Of a DNA stretch of 53,817 bases, positions 17,191 to 25,329 are shown piece by piece (the stretch's first letter is position 1; the number at the start of each line of letters is the position of its first letter). The position numbers were made by a program, and so were the translations under genes. Origin of the DNA: an uncultured Pseudobutyrivibrio sp. (GTDB taxonomy: Bacteria > Bacillota > Clostridia > Lachnospirales > Lachnospiraceae); contig URCQ01000017.1 of the NCBI GenBank assembly GCA_900546435.1, positions 1-53,817 of the forward strand, given 5' to 3'. The notes under the pieces are model-generated. The model saw only the letters and a program-made list of their open reading frames with translations, searched no databases and had not been told where the DNA came from.

Positions 17191-18177
17191 TTATTCTAAT
17201 GTCGCATACATAATTGCTTTGATGGAATGCATACGATTCTCTGCCTCGTCAAAAACAACAGAACGGTCACTTTCGAAAACCTCATCGGTCACTTCCATCT
17301 CTGTCAGACCAAATTTCTCATGGATCTCTTTTCCCACGGTTGTATCAAGATCATGAAATGCCGGCAGACAATGCATAAAAATCGCCGTGTCTTTTGCATA
17401 AGAAAAAGCCCTGGCATTTACCTGATATGGGAGCAAATCATGGATACGTTCTTCCCATACTTCTGTCGGTTCTCCCATGGAAACCCATACATCCGTATAA
17501 ATAACATCTGCATCCTTACAACCTTGCGAAACATCTTCTGTCAAAGTAATCGTTGCTCCTGTCTCTGCTGCTATTTCCCGGCATGTCGCTACCAATGCCT
17601 CATTTGGAAAGTATTTTTTATTGGTACATGCCACAAAATCCATGCCAAGTTTTGCGCAGGTAACCATTAAAGAATTTCCCATGTTATAACGGGCATCTCC
17701 CATATAAACAAATTTAATGCCTTCTAATGTACCAAATTTTTCCTGGATGGTCAGCATATCCGCAATCATCTGCGTTGGATGAAATTCATTTGTCAAGCCG
17801 TTCCAGACAGGAACACCGGCATATTCTGCTAACTGTTCTACAATCTCCTGTCCAAAGCCACGATATTCGATACCGTCAAACATTCTGCCTAGTACACGCG
17901 CAGTATCTTTGATGCTTTCTTTTTTACCAATCTGTGAACCAGACGGATCCAAGTAGGTCACATGCATACCCAAATCATGTGCTGCCACTTCAAAGGAGCA
18001 ACGTGTTCTCGTACTTGTCTTTTCAAAAATTAAAGCAATATTCTTGCCTTTCCTATCATCATGTGCTATCCCGTTTTTCTTTTTTTCCTTTAATTCTGCG
18101 GATAACGCAATCAGATAGCGAATCTCTTCGGGTGTAAAGTCTAACAGTTTCAAAAAGTTCTTGCCTGACAAATTCAT
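17191..18177 (-). CDS. argF: Ornithine carbamoyltransferase
   Basis: Makes citrulline from ornithine and carbamoyl phosphate. At 328 residues it shows the carbamoyl-phosphate motif EKTSTRTR (about 51-58), EFHPTQMIAD (about 130), the ornithine-side VSMGE loop and HCLPAFHD (about 269-276). These separate it from aspartate carbamoyltransferase. It heads the argF-birA-coaX-dusB operon and has a clear sigma-A promoter. No arginine-repressor (ARG) box was evident in the 140 bp upstream. It may be anabolic or catabolic; no other arc or arg gene lies in the window. Confidence 0.95.
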   Translation of the reverse strand: MNLSGKNFLKLLDFTPEEIRYLIALSAELKEKKKNGIAHDDRKGKNIALIFEKTSTRTRCSFEVAAHDLGMHVTYLDPSGSQIGKKESIKDTARVLGRMFDGIEYRGFGQEIVEQLAEYAGVPVWNGLTNEFHPTQMIADMLTIQEKFGTLEGIKFVYMGDARYNMGNSLMVTCAKLGMDFVACTNKKYFPNEALVATCREIAAETGATITLTEDVSQGCKDADVIYTDVWVSMGEPTEVWEERIHDLLPYQVNARAFSYAKDTAIFMHCLPAFHDLDTTVGKEIHEKFGLTEMEVTDEVFESDRSVVFDEAENRMHSIKAIMYATLE

Positions 18178-18225
18178 ATGTGTATTCTCCTTTTCGCTAC
18201 TTTTTCCCTACTTTTTTCTCATTGT

Positions 18226-18254
18226 ATTATATTTCGTTTTGGTCCGATGTGCAA
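18226..18254 (-). promoter_or_regulatory. Sigma-A promoter of the argF operon
   Basis: Minus-strand TTGCAC (18254-18249), 17-bp spacer, TATAAT (18231-18226), about 50 bp ahead of argF. It lies just past the terminator of the SPFH gene. Confidence 0.8.
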
Positions 18255-18268
18255 GTATTACAGCAAAA

Positions 18269-18296
18269 GGAGCAGGCATATTCGCCTGCTCCTTCT
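18269..18296 (-). terminator. Terminator after the SPFH gene
   Basis: A perfect 9-bp stem, GGAGCAGGC paired with GCCTGCTCC around a 6-nt loop. On the minus strand it is followed by TTTTGCTG. It lies about 27 bp after the SPFH stop. Confidence 0.82.
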
Positions 18297-18318
18297 CTTA
18301 TACCTCTATGTACAAATA

Positions 18319-19242
18319 TTATTTTTCTTCGTCTTTTGCCACTTCAGTAATGGATTTTACCAACCCTGCAATCCCCTGAATTTCTGATGGAATGATAATC
18401 TTTGTTGCCTTACCATCTGCTGCTTTTGCAAATGCTTCTAAACTCTTCAACTGCAATACCGCATCGTCTGCTGCTGCATCCTTTAAGAAGCGCAAACCAT
18501 CTGCATTTGCCTGCTGCACCTTAAGAATAGCTTCTGCCTGACCTTCTGCCTGACGGATCGTTGCTTCCTTCACAGCTTCTGCTTTCAAAATCTGTGCCTG
18601 TTTTTCTGCCTCAGCGTCCAAAATAGCAGATTCCTTCTTACCTTCTGCAATCAGAATAGTTGATTTCTTTTCACCTTCTGCAATCAGAATTGCTTCTCTT
18701 CGCTCACGTTCTGCCTTCATCTGTTTTTCCATGGCATCACGAATCGCTGCTGGAGGAATAATGTTCTTTAACTCCACACGGTTTACTTTGATACCCCATG
18801 GATCCGTTGCCACATCAAGAGCCGAACGCATCTTGGTGTTGATGGTCTCTCTGGATGTAAGCGTCTCATCCAACTCCAGATCACCGATGATATTACGAAG
18901 TGTTGTCGCTGTCAGGTTCTCAATCGCCATGATTGGATTTTCAACGCCATAGCAATACAGCTTTGGATCTGTAATCTGATAATACACGACCGTATCAATC
19001 TGCATCGTGACATTGTCTTTGGTGATTACCGGCTGTGGTGGAAAATCTACAACCTGCTCTTTTAAATTGACGTTGCGCGCCACACGGTCAACGAATGGCA
19101 CTTTGATGTGCAAACCAACTGGCCATGTCGTCAAATATGCACCCAGACGCTCGATAACCATGGCATGCGCCTGTGGTACCACTTTGATACAAGAAATGAC
19201 TAATAACAATAAGACTACCACTAAAACGATAACAACTACCAT
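18319..19242 (-). CDS. SPFH/Band 7 (stomatin/QmcA-type) membrane protein
   Basis: Scaffold protein of membrane microdomains. The 307 residues have one N-terminal membrane helix (about 1-22). A Band 7 domain of about 25-185 follows (VIERLGAYLTTWPVGLHIKV, then VNRVELKNIIPP). After it comes a long Ala/Glu/Lys coiled coil (AEGEKKSTILIAEGKKES) and a C-terminal oligomerisation tail. The ATG at 19242 is chosen because GGGAGG lies 7 bp upstream, whereas the ATG at 19257 overlaps that site. No NfeD partner is adjacent. It is monocistronic, with its own promoter and terminator. Confidence 0.93.
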   Translation of the reverse strand: MVVVIVLVVVLLLLVISCIKVVPQAHAMVIERLGAYLTTWPVGLHIKVPFVDRVARNVNLKEQVVDFPPQPVITKDNVTMQIDTVVYYQITDPKLYCYGVENPIMAIENLTATTLRNIIGDLELDETLTSRETINTKMRSALDVATDPWGIKVNRVELKNIIPPAAIRDAMEKQMKAERERREAILIAEGEKKSTILIAEGKKESAILDAEAEKQAQILKAEAVKEATIRQAEGQAEAILKVQQANADGLRFLKDAAADDAVLQLKSLEAFAKAADGKATKIIIPSEIQGIAGLVKSITEVAKDEEK

Positions 19243-19287
19243 AAAACTACCTCCCATTATAAATGTCTGTTCTTATCTACTTTCTTT

Positions 19288-19316
19288 ATAGTACCCTATC
19301 TTTTTCTTTAAAGCAA
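19288..19316 (-). promoter_or_regulatory. Promoter of the SPFH gene
   Basis: Minus-strand TTGCTT (19316-19311), 17-bp spacer, TACTAT (19293-19288), about 46 bp ahead of the chosen ATG. Confidence 0.55.
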
Positions 19317-19356
19317 CATATTTCATTTTTTGTCCAATTTTGCGCTCTGCTTACAT

Positions 19357-19395
19357 AGAAAAATCCCTTTCTGACTGCTTCATCAGAAAGGGATT
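19357..19395 (-). terminator. Terminator after the SH3/cell-wall hydrolase gene
   Basis: AATCCCTTTCTGA and TCAGAAAGGGATT form a 13-bp perfect stem with an 8-nt loop. On the minus strand it is followed by TTTTCT. It begins about 12 bp after the hydrolase stop. Confidence 0.9.
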
Positions 19396-19407
19396 CGATC
19401 TCTTACT

Positions 19408-20565
19408 TTAGAAAAATACATGATTGCCAATCACGACACCACCACGACCACTGCTGACTGGACGGAAGCTAAGCGCTCCACCTGTATTATCTGTTCCTGC
19501 AAGTGCTGCCTGTGCTGCCTGTATACAAGATGCATTTGGACCACTTGCTGCTACAGATGCAACTGACCCTCTTGCTGCCGGCGTAAACTGTCCACTCTGG
19601 TAAACAACGCCATATACAGAACCTGGATATCCTCCACTGCGTACACGGTTGCAAACCACTGCTCCAACAGCCACCTGACCGTCATAACATTCATTTCCTG
19701 CTTCACACTGAATCAGTGCTGCTAATATTGTCACATCATCATAAGATGCTGCCACCGCCTGATTCTGTACGGTAACGGCGCGTGCTTTCGCCGCTGCTGC
19801 TTCTTCTGCCGCTTTGGCTGCTTCTTCTGCCGCTTTGGCTGCTGCAATCGCTGCCTGCTCTTCTTCGATGGTAATCGCAGTTCCGTAATCTACAGAAACA
19901 TCAACATAATCGCTGCTCACATAACCGGTACCCTGTTTGGTAGATACGGCTACCCATCCATCTACCGGCTCCACTTCTGTATTAACTTCAATGGTGTCTC
20001 CAATTGCCATTACGGTATAGATGCTGCTATCCGCACTGGCTGCTTCACGAATACGGATGCCGCCTTCTTTCGCCTTGGCGTAGGTCTTACATACCTGTGT
20101 AGCAAGAGCATATGCATCGTCGCCTGTGACACAATACTCGCCTGACACATATCCATTGACATTACCGGATGTGATTTGATACCAGTCGCCTTCTGTTCCT
20201 GTAACCTCAGCCACATCGCCCTGATACATCTTACCAACAATATCAGACTCTGCATTTGCAGCTGCTCTTACATATAAGAACTCATCTACATTTGCCATCA
20301 GACGATTCTGCCATTCTGCATTCTTGGTCTGTGGCTGTTCTTCTGCTGCGGCAACAACTGTTACCTGTGATTCTTCGACATCTGCAGTAGCATAAGCACC
20401 TGCCTCCATCGTACTGACTGCCTGAACAATACCAGCGGTACGATATCCGTTCACCAGATCACTAGCCTTGTTGTTCTGACTCAGTACGGTTGTCGTACTC
20501 ATGGTGGTCAGTGCCAACGCTACTACGGTTCCCTGTGCAACGCGCTTTTTCCAACTATCATTCAT
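19408..20565 (-). CDS. Secreted SH3-domain cell-wall hydrolase (SleB/CwlJ Hydrolase_2 type)
   Basis: Peptidoglycan-acting enzyme outside the cell. The 385 residues start with a cleavable signal peptide (basic MNDSWKKRVAQG, then a hydrophobic run). Two bacterial SH3 repeats follow (about 85-150, FLYVRAAANAESDIVGKMYQ, and about 160-225, GGIRIREAASADSSIY). Next come an Ala/Glu-rich repetitive linker (about 228-262) and a C-terminal Hydrolase_2 domain (about 275-385, LAALIQCEAGNECYDGQVAV with the likely catalytic Glu). The SleB/CwlJ family acts on spore cortex, but the SH3 architecture and the strong sigma-A promoter suggest vegetative wall turnover. Spore involvement cannot be excluded. Confidence 0.88.
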   Translation of the reverse strand: MNDSWKKRVAQGTVVALALTTMSTTTVLSQNNKASDLVNGYRTAGIVQAVSTMEAGAYATADVEESQVTVVAAAEEQPQTKNAEWQNRLMANVDEFLYVRAAANAESDIVGKMYQGDVAEVTGTEGDWYQITSGNVNGYVSGEYCVTGDDAYALATQVCKTYAKAKEGGIRIREAASADSSIYTVMAIGDTIEVNTEVEPVDGWVAVSTKQGTGYVSSDYVDVSVDYGTAITIEEEQAAIAAAKAAEEAAKAAEEAAAAKARAVTVQNQAVAASYDDVTILAALIQCEAGNECYDGQVAVGAVVCNRVRSGGYPGSVYGVVYQSGQFTPAARGSVASVAASGPNASCIQAAQAALAGTDNTGGALSFRPVSSGRGGVVIGNHVFF

Positions 20566-20633
20566 ATTAAAACTAATCCTCCATATTGATGTAATACTAT
20601 TTATATATCAAGTATTGCATTTCTATGATATTT

Positions 20634-20671
20634 TATACAAAATTTGTTACAGATGTTACAAATTTATTACG
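20634..20671 (-). promoter_or_regulatory. Cluster of TGTAAC-like repeats, WalR-box-like
   Basis: On the minus strand the leader just downstream of the -10 contains CGTAAT (20671-20666), TGTAAC (20660-20655), TGTAAC (20651-20646) and TGTATA (20639-20634). The first two are 5 bp apart, the spacing of the WalR consensus TGTWAH-N5-TGTWAH. WalR controls wall hydrolases in Firmicutes. The match is imperfect and the site is inferred. Confidence 0.4.
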
Positions 20672-20672
20672 A

Positions 20673-20701
20673 ATTATAGCAATATCATTCATTTTTGTCA
20701 A
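20673..20701 (-). promoter_or_regulatory. Consensus sigma-A promoter of the cell-wall hydrolase
   Basis: Minus-strand TTGACA (20701-20696), 17-bp spacer, TATAAT (20678-20673): a full consensus promoter giving a leader of about 100 nt. Confidence 0.88.
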
Positions 20702-20712
20702 GTTTTGCCTTT

Positions 20713-21057
20713 TTACCCAAAAAGATTGCCCAGCATTTCCTGCAAAAGAACCTCCTGTTCTACCGGTGTCATTGCCTCCTTGCTTGCCGGTATGCCTGTC
20801 GGTTTCTTTGCCAGTTTATTCTCCCTTACTGCTCTTTTTTCTTCCTCGCTTTCCCCCTCCTCATAATCTCCTAAGACATCCTCTACATACGCCTGAATTT
20901 CCTTTGTCGCCAGTTCACATTTTTTTGCAAAGCCCATAAAACGAATCACAAAAATAAGCAATAAAAGTGCAATACTTAGCAATAAACCCAGCCCAATCCA
21001 GACTCCTATGCCTGCCACTCCCATATCTGCCATATCTTCCATCCACATTGTTCCCAC
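20713..21057 (-). CDS. Small single-pass membrane protein, unknown function
   Basis: A hypothetical protein of 114 residues with one N-terminal hydrophobic helix (about 13-38, IGVWIGLGLLLSIALLLLIF). A charged cytoplasmic tail rich in Glu/Lys follows and ends in an amphipathic helix (QEVLLQEMLGNLFG). The start is taken as the GTG at 21057, because GGAGG lies 7 bp upstream. The open frame continues to 21156 but without a ribosome site, and the ATG at 21048 is too far from GGAGG. It is divergent from murG. I do not recognise the family. Confidence 0.65.
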   Translation of the reverse strand: MGTMWMEDMADMGVAGIGVWIGLGLLLSIALLLLIFVIRFMGFAKKCELATKEIQAYVEDVLGDYEEGESEEEKRAVRENKLAKKPTGIPASKEAMTPVEQEVLLQEMLGNLFG

Positions 21058-21149
21058 GTTGTTTCCTCCTCCGCGCTCTTTCTTATATAAAAAGAATAGT
21101 ACAAGCATCCCTCTGCAAAAAATGGCAGAAAAAGCAGATATCCTGCATC

Positions 21150-21177
21150 TTGACAATTTTCCAAAGGAAGGTAAGAT
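21150..21177 (+). promoter_or_regulatory. Promoter of murG
   Basis: Plus-strand TTGACA (21150-21155), 16-bp spacer, TAAGAT (21172-21177), about 30 bp ahead of murG. Confidence 0.65.
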
Positions 21178-21208
21178 TTATATAGACTTAATATAAAAGG
21201 AGTTTCTT

Positions 21209-22276
21209 ATGAAAAAAATAGTTATGACAGGTGGCGGTACTGCCGGACATGTAACGCCTAACATTGCCCTGTTTGATTCCCTCAAAAAAGAAGGCTACGA
21301 GATTCACTATATCGGTTCCTACGAGGGTATCGAAAAGGGATTGATCGAAGATAAAAAAATCCCTTATTACGGTATTAGTTCCGGTAAATTCCGTCGTTAT
21401 CGTTCGTGGAAAAACCTTACTGACCCATTCCGCGTTATCCATGGATTTTTTCAGGCTCGCAGATTGCTCGGCAGAATAAAACCTAACGTTGTTTTTTCGA
21501 AAGGTGGTTTCGTTTCTGTTCCGGTTGTTATGGCGGCGAAAACAAGACACATTCCCGTTATTATCCACGAATCTGATTTAACACCTGGCCTTGCTAATAA
21601 ACTTGCTATGCCATCTGCAACGAAAGTATGCTGCAATTTCCCGGAAACTATACCATATCTTCCAAAAGACAAGGCAGTTCTTACGGGTTCTCCTATTCGT
21701 CAGGAATTATTGCACGGCAGCAAGCAGGCAGCCAAAGAATTCTGTGGTTTTACCTCAGATCTGCCAATCCTTATGGTTATGGGTGGTAGTATCGGCTCCG
21801 TTTACATCAACAATGCCATTCGCGGCTGTATCGACGAGTTGTTACGCAAATACCAGATCATTCACTTGTGCGGCAAGGGAAATATCGATGAACAGTTAAA
21901 AGATAAAAAAGGCTATGCGCAATTCGAATACATCAGTGAGAATCTTCCGGATCTCTTTGCTGCCGCAGACCTGGTTGTAGCAAGAGCCGGTGCAAACTCT
22001 ATCTGTGAACTATTGGCATTGCATAAACCAAACATTTTGATTCCTCTTTCTAGAAACGCCAGTCGAGGGGATCAGATTTTAAATGCCAATTCTTTTGCAA
22101 AGCAGGGATTTTCTGTTGTACTCGAGGAAGAAGACGTCACGTCTGAGACCTTAATGAAAACCATTGACGATGTTATGATACATCGCAGCAAATATATCGA
22201 AAATATGAAAAACAGCGGTCAAATGAACGCCATTGAGACCATCATGGGATTAATCAAAGACGTCAGCCGCTCCTAA
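21209..22276 (+). CDS. murG: MurG: UDP-GlcNAc transferase to lipid I
   Basis: Adds GlcNAc to undecaprenyl-PP-MurNAc-pentapeptide to form lipid II on the inner membrane face. The 355 residues carry the MurG motifs: GGGTAGHVTPN (about 8-18), SKGGFVSVP, IHESDLTPGLANKL, GGSIGSVYINN (second G-loop) and the UDP-GlcNAc site RAGANSICELLALHKPNILI. AAGGAG precedes the ATG. It stands alone with its own promoter and terminator, not in a division/cell-wall cluster. This stand-alone arrangement is seen in other Lachnospiraceae to my knowledge. Confidence 0.93.
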   Translation: MKKIVMTGGGTAGHVTPNIALFDSLKKEGYEIHYIGSYEGIEKGLIEDKKIPYYGISSGKFRRYRSWKNLTDPFRVIHGFFQARRLLGRIKPNVVFSKGGFVSVPVVMAAKTRHIPVIIHESDLTPGLANKLAMPSATKVCCNFPETIPYLPKDKAVLTGSPIRQELLHGSKQAAKEFCGFTSDLPILMVMGGSIGSVYINNAIRGCIDELLRKYQIIHLCGKGNIDEQLKDKKGYAQFEYISENLPDLFAAADLVVARAGANSICELLALHKPNILIPLSRNASRGDQILNANSFAKQGFSVVLEEEDVTSETLMKTIDDVMIHRSKYIENMKNSGQMNAIETIMGLIKDVSRS

Positions 22277-22299
22277 GTTTTTATCAAGAAAAGATCAAA

Positions 22300-22340
22300 C
22301 CGCTACATTCCCCGTATCCAAGGAATGTAGCGGTTTTTAT
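22300..22340. terminator. Terminator between murG and the HIT gene (bidirectional)
   Basis: CCGCTACATTCC and GGAATGTAGCGG form a perfect 12-bp stem with a 10-nt loop. TTTTTATT follows on the plus strand, and a shorter T-run on the minus strand. Confidence 0.92.
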
Positions 22341-22369
22341 TATCCTATTTTGTATTCTAAGTTCACTTT

Positions 22370-22783
22370 TTACATCTGGATCTGGTCACGGATCGCATCC
22401 AGTTCCTCTGCACGAAACTCACTATGGCTCCAAGTGACATCTTTCGCATTACCACCTTCATAACGCGGAATCACATGCATATGAAAATGGTGTACTGTCT
22501 GACCTGCTGCCTCACCATTGTTCTGCACCAGATTGATACCATCACATTGCAATGTATCTTTCAAATGCGCTGCCACCTTTTTCGCGATAGGAAGTACCTT
22601 CGCTGCCACTTCATCCGGCATCTCAAACAGGTTCGCATAATGGTTTTTTGGAAGAATCAGACAATGTCCTTTCGTTGCCGGTTCTACATCCATAATCACT
22701 TGAAAATCTTCATCTTCAAAAATTGTTCTTGATGGAATATCACCATTTAAAATCTTACAAAAAATACAGTTCTCGTCTCTCAT
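22370..22783 (-). CDS. HIT-family nucleotide hydrolase
   Basis: Nucleotide-binding hydrolase of the Hint branch, acting on nucleoside phosphoramidates or related compounds. The 137 residues carry the zinc-type CIFCKIL motif near the N-terminus and the catalytic histidine triad HHFHMHVIPR near residue 100. The ATG at 22783 is used, because GGAGG lies 8 bp upstream; the ATG at 22798 overlaps it. It follows the flavodoxin-SCP2 gene by about 60 bp. Confidence 0.93.
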   Translation of the reverse strand: MRDENCIFCKILNGDIPSRTIFEDEDFQVIMDVEPATKGHCLILPKNHYANLFEMPDEVAAKVLPIAKKVAAHLKDTLQCDGINLVQNNGEAAGQTVHHFHMHVIPRYEGGNAKDVTWSHSEFRAEELDAIRDQIQM

Positions 22784-22845
22784 GTTCTCTTCCTCCATTC
22801 ATAATGAGATGCTCTCTGGTTCTTCTAAACCTTTGGCACTATGTC

Positions 22846-23847
22846 TTATTTATCCTGTGAAAAGGTAAAAATCTCGTCCAACATACGAAGTGTTTTGAAG
22901 TTGCCTTTTGTTGTCAGATCGCCAACACTAAAAGCACGCTGGAATGTCATCTGTCCTCTGACTAACTGATCCATAATCTCCTGTGGTACTTTTATGTAAA
23001 CATCAATGTCTTCTTCCTGTCCATAATGACAGACAATTTCATCACCATCAACACTCACAAATAGTGGTTTTCTTTTTCCGCCAATCATAAACAGATAGCG
23101 CGCTGCAAAGTCCGGCTGTGGTGCAAAATGTGATTGGAACTCCATAATATATTCTGTCGCCTGATCCCGCATTTCCTGCCCCATCATGCCACGGAACATA
23201 CTTGACAACTCTTCTATGTCCTGACGTTGTTTCTTTACATAATTGTCATCTGAAACATACTGGGATAGCTGTTCACTTTCCTGTGGCGTCAGCTCTAACT
23301 GCTGTGTACGAAGAATACTGCGTGTTACCGCCTGATTACTCGTCGGAAGACCTTTCGATTTCTGGGAAATCGTACGATACAGATTCTCTGCCTTTTTTTC
23401 TATGATATGTGCATATTCCTGGTTTACCTGAAAACTCACCAAATCTTCTACATAACCACACAGACCGGCACATGGAAGACCACCTAAGATTTCCCACGCA
23501 TTTTCCAATGTCAACGTGCCTTCCCGCTCACCATACGTCGTAGACATAACCACTGGCTGCATATAAGTTGTCGCAATACTTTCCTTATCACCATAAAGCC
23601 AGCAGGCATCCAAAAACTGATTCATATAGCCACCAATGCCCAGCCATTCTACCGTTGTTGCCAGAATAATACCATCTACATCTTTCAGTGTCTGTGGCAG
23701 CATGGAAATCGCGTTTTTCTGTTCATAAATATTATATCGATGAACTTCTACCCGAAGCTCAACCAATACATTTTCCATTTTTTTAATAACGTAAAGCGTT
23801 GGGTCATCCAATACGCCTCGTCCACCATAATAAATATTGACCTTCAT
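22846..23847 (-). CDS. Flavodoxin-like/SCP2 sterol-carrier-like fusion protein
   Basis: The 333 residues form two domains. The N-terminus (about 1-160) reads as an NADPH-dependent FMN reductase/flavodoxin fold (MKVNIYYGGRGVLDDPT, DVDGIILATTVEWLG, GGYMNQFLDACW). The C-terminus (about 225-330) reads as an SCP2 lipid-binding domain (SVDGDEIVCHYGQEEDIDVY, FSVGDLTTKGNFKTLRMLDE). The ATG at 23847 is chosen over the open-frame start at 23934 because the fold begins there and AGAGG precedes it. It has its own strong promoter. Substrate unknown; a flavin-dependent reduction of a hydrophobic compound is one possibility. Confidence 0.75.
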   Translation of the reverse strand: MKVNIYYGGRGVLDDPTLYVIKKMENVLVELRVEVHRYNIYEQKNAISMLPQTLKDVDGIILATTVEWLGIGGYMNQFLDACWLYGDKESIATTYMQPVVMSTTYGEREGTLTLENAWEILGGLPCAGLCGYVEDLVSFQVNQEYAHIIEKKAENLYRTISQKSKGLPTSNQAVTRSILRTQQLELTPQESEQLSQYVSDDNYVKKQRQDIEELSSMFRGMMGQEMRDQATEYIMEFQSHFAPQPDFAARYLFMIGGKRKPLFVSVDGDEIVCHYGQEEDIDVYIKVPQEIMDQLVRGQMTFQRAFSVGDLTTKGNFKTLRMLDEIFTFSQDK

Positions 23848-23905
23848 AAAAACCTCTGTCTTTGCGCTATCATCTTCTTGTTTTTCGCACAATTCATTCC
23901 TTTTT

Positions 23906-23934
23906 ATTATAAAGAACCTGTTTTCCTTATGCAA
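23906..23934 (-). promoter_or_regulatory. Promoter of the flavodoxin-SCP2 gene, embedded in a dyad
   Basis: Minus-strand TTGCAT (23934-23929), 17-bp spacer, TATAAT (23911-23906). The -35 sits in the centre of an inverted repeat at 23920-23941 (GTTTTCCTT-N4-AAGGAAAAC). The dyad could be a repressor site, or could end transcripts from the Tad operon. Confidence 0.72.
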
Positions 23935-23967
23935 GGAAAACCCTGCGCATACGCGTTTTTTCTATAG

Positions 23968-25113
23968 TTATACAAACAAATACTCTACATCTGCAAAGAT
24001 AACGCGATCCATGGGCTGCAATTTCTGTTTTTTGGTGTATTCCAGTAAGATGCCATTGACGAATGTCCCATTGGTCGAATTCAAATCCTCTATATAAAAC
24101 TCCTGCTTGTGACGTGTAATGCGAGCGTGATGACGACTGACTACGACGGAATGTAAACATGCATCATTTTCCATTTCTTCTGATCCAATCCGAAATACTT
24201 CGCCTTTTATGTAATAATCCGATTCTTCTGCACTTCCCTGATACAAAAGTCTTCCCTCACATCCATTTGCTCTCTGATTTAAAAGGACCGTTCTTTCTAT
24301 TTGCATAGGTTCGGGTTCTATAACAACATCATTTTTTGTACCATGTATCGCTTTACTCTGTGAAAACCAGGAGCAAATCAACTCCTTTATGTGCTGTCCC
24401 TTTTGCCTGATCTGTTCTAGAAGTCTTTCATATGACGACTCATAATAAATTTCTTCCGCTTCATTCTCTGCCGGCTTATCCTCTTTAAAAGACTCTACTT
24501 CCTCATCCGCCTTCTTTTCTATTTCAGGAAAATCTTCCATCACCTCCACCTTTTTTTGCTGCGGTGCCAGATGCTTCATTTTTTCCTGTAAATGACACAA
24601 AAGATCGTAAAGTGTTGTTCCCTCCTGTAGTGCCATATTGTACATCTCATAACAGGTACGCATCAGACTTTCCTCCTGATGATCCACAACCGCTAAGATA
24701 TATTCCATAATGTCTGCAATCGTGCCTTCAGTTTCTTGTAAGAAAGGACAATAGCACAAGAATACACGGAACTGCCCCTGTCTTGCCACATAGATTGTCT
24801 CTGGACATAGGCTTACCTTTTCCTCATGTAAAAGATATTTATGTATCTCTTCATACGCTGCTACAAGATAAAGCAGGATTTCCTCCATGCAGTCATAAGT
24901 TAATTCTTTTTGCTGCAAATAATCTTTTAAAGATTGTTTTCCGGAAATATCATACCAAAACTGTATCGCTCCATTCACTTCCATTGTACAGAAAGAAAGC
25001 AAAACACGTATTTCATTTTCCTTTAACATCTTCTCTTCATAATCCGATATATACTCTTTTGTCGTAACAATCATATAGCTGTCTTTTTGCGTTCTCTTAT
25101 AACTAATATCCAC
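23968..25113 (-). CDS. FHA-domain protein of the Tad locus (DUF6382-type N-terminus)
   Basis: The 381 residues have an N-terminal region of about 190 residues resembling DUF6382 (name from memory). A charged, low-complexity linker follows (about 190-260). A C-terminal forkhead-associated domain occupies about 300-381, with the phosphothreonine-binding signature FRIGSE, SRHHARI and LNSTNGTFVNG. Start: the open frame reaches 25158, but a GTG at 25113 lies 11 bp after GGGGAGG and does not overlap the preceding gene. The resulting start, (M)DISYKRTQKDSY, looks natural. It is the last gene of the pilus operon and probably links assembly or retraction to Ser/Thr phosphorylation (inference). Confidence 0.8.
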   Translation of the reverse strand: MDISYKRTQKDSYMIVTTKEYISDYEEKMLKENEIRVLLSFCTMEVNGAIQFWYDISGKQSLKDYLQQKELTYDCMEEILLYLVAAYEEIHKYLLHEEKVSLCPETIYVARQGQFRVFLCYCPFLQETEGTIADIMEYILAVVDHQEESLMRTCYEMYNMALQEGTTLYDLLCHLQEKMKHLAPQQKKVEVMEDFPEIEKKADEEVESFKEDKPAENEAEEIYYESSYERLLEQIRQKGQHIKELICSWFSQSKAIHGTKNDVVIEPEPMQIERTVLLNQRANGCEGRLLYQGSAEESDYYIKGEVFRIGSEEMENDACLHSVVVSRHHARITRHKQEFYIEDLNSTNGTFVNGILLEYTKKQKLQPMDRVIFADVEYLFV

Positions 25114-25121
25114 GAATACAC

Positions 25122-25325
25122 TTACCTCCCCACCTGCAACAGTTCGTTCAATACCCATCCTTTTCGAAACATAGAAACCACATCTATGGTATATGCTGTA
25201 TTCTTAGCAAATAGCAATGCCTCATGATAAACCTCATAACCTAAGACTACCAAAGCTCCTATGATTACCAGACTAATGGATATAACCCAGGATGCTTCTA
25301 CGGTATAACTAGCTTCTCTCCACAT
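25122..25325 (-). CDS. Mini TadE-like (pseudopilin-like) membrane protein
   Basis: The 67 residues begin MWREASYTVEASWVISISL. The S-Y-T-V-E-A motif followed by one hydrophobic helix (about 12-32) is the N-terminal signature of TadE/TadF minor pseudopilins, and the neighbouring 303-residue protein has GSYTIEAA in the same place. Little follows the helix: about 35 mostly polar residues. AAGGTGG precedes the ATG, 4 bp after the stop of the second prepilin peptidase. It may be a minor pilin or a pilus-assembly adaptor. No close family is recognised. Confidence 0.7.
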   Translation of the reverse strand: MWREASYTVEASWVISISLVIIGALVVLGYEVYHEALLFAKNTAYTIDVVSMFRKGWVLNELLQVGR

Positions 25326-25329
25326 GACG

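Noticed and set aside
17191..18177. Aspartate or putrescine carbamoyltransferase
   Set aside because: HCLPAFHD and the SMG loop identify the ornithine enzyme; the aspartate enzyme lacks these.
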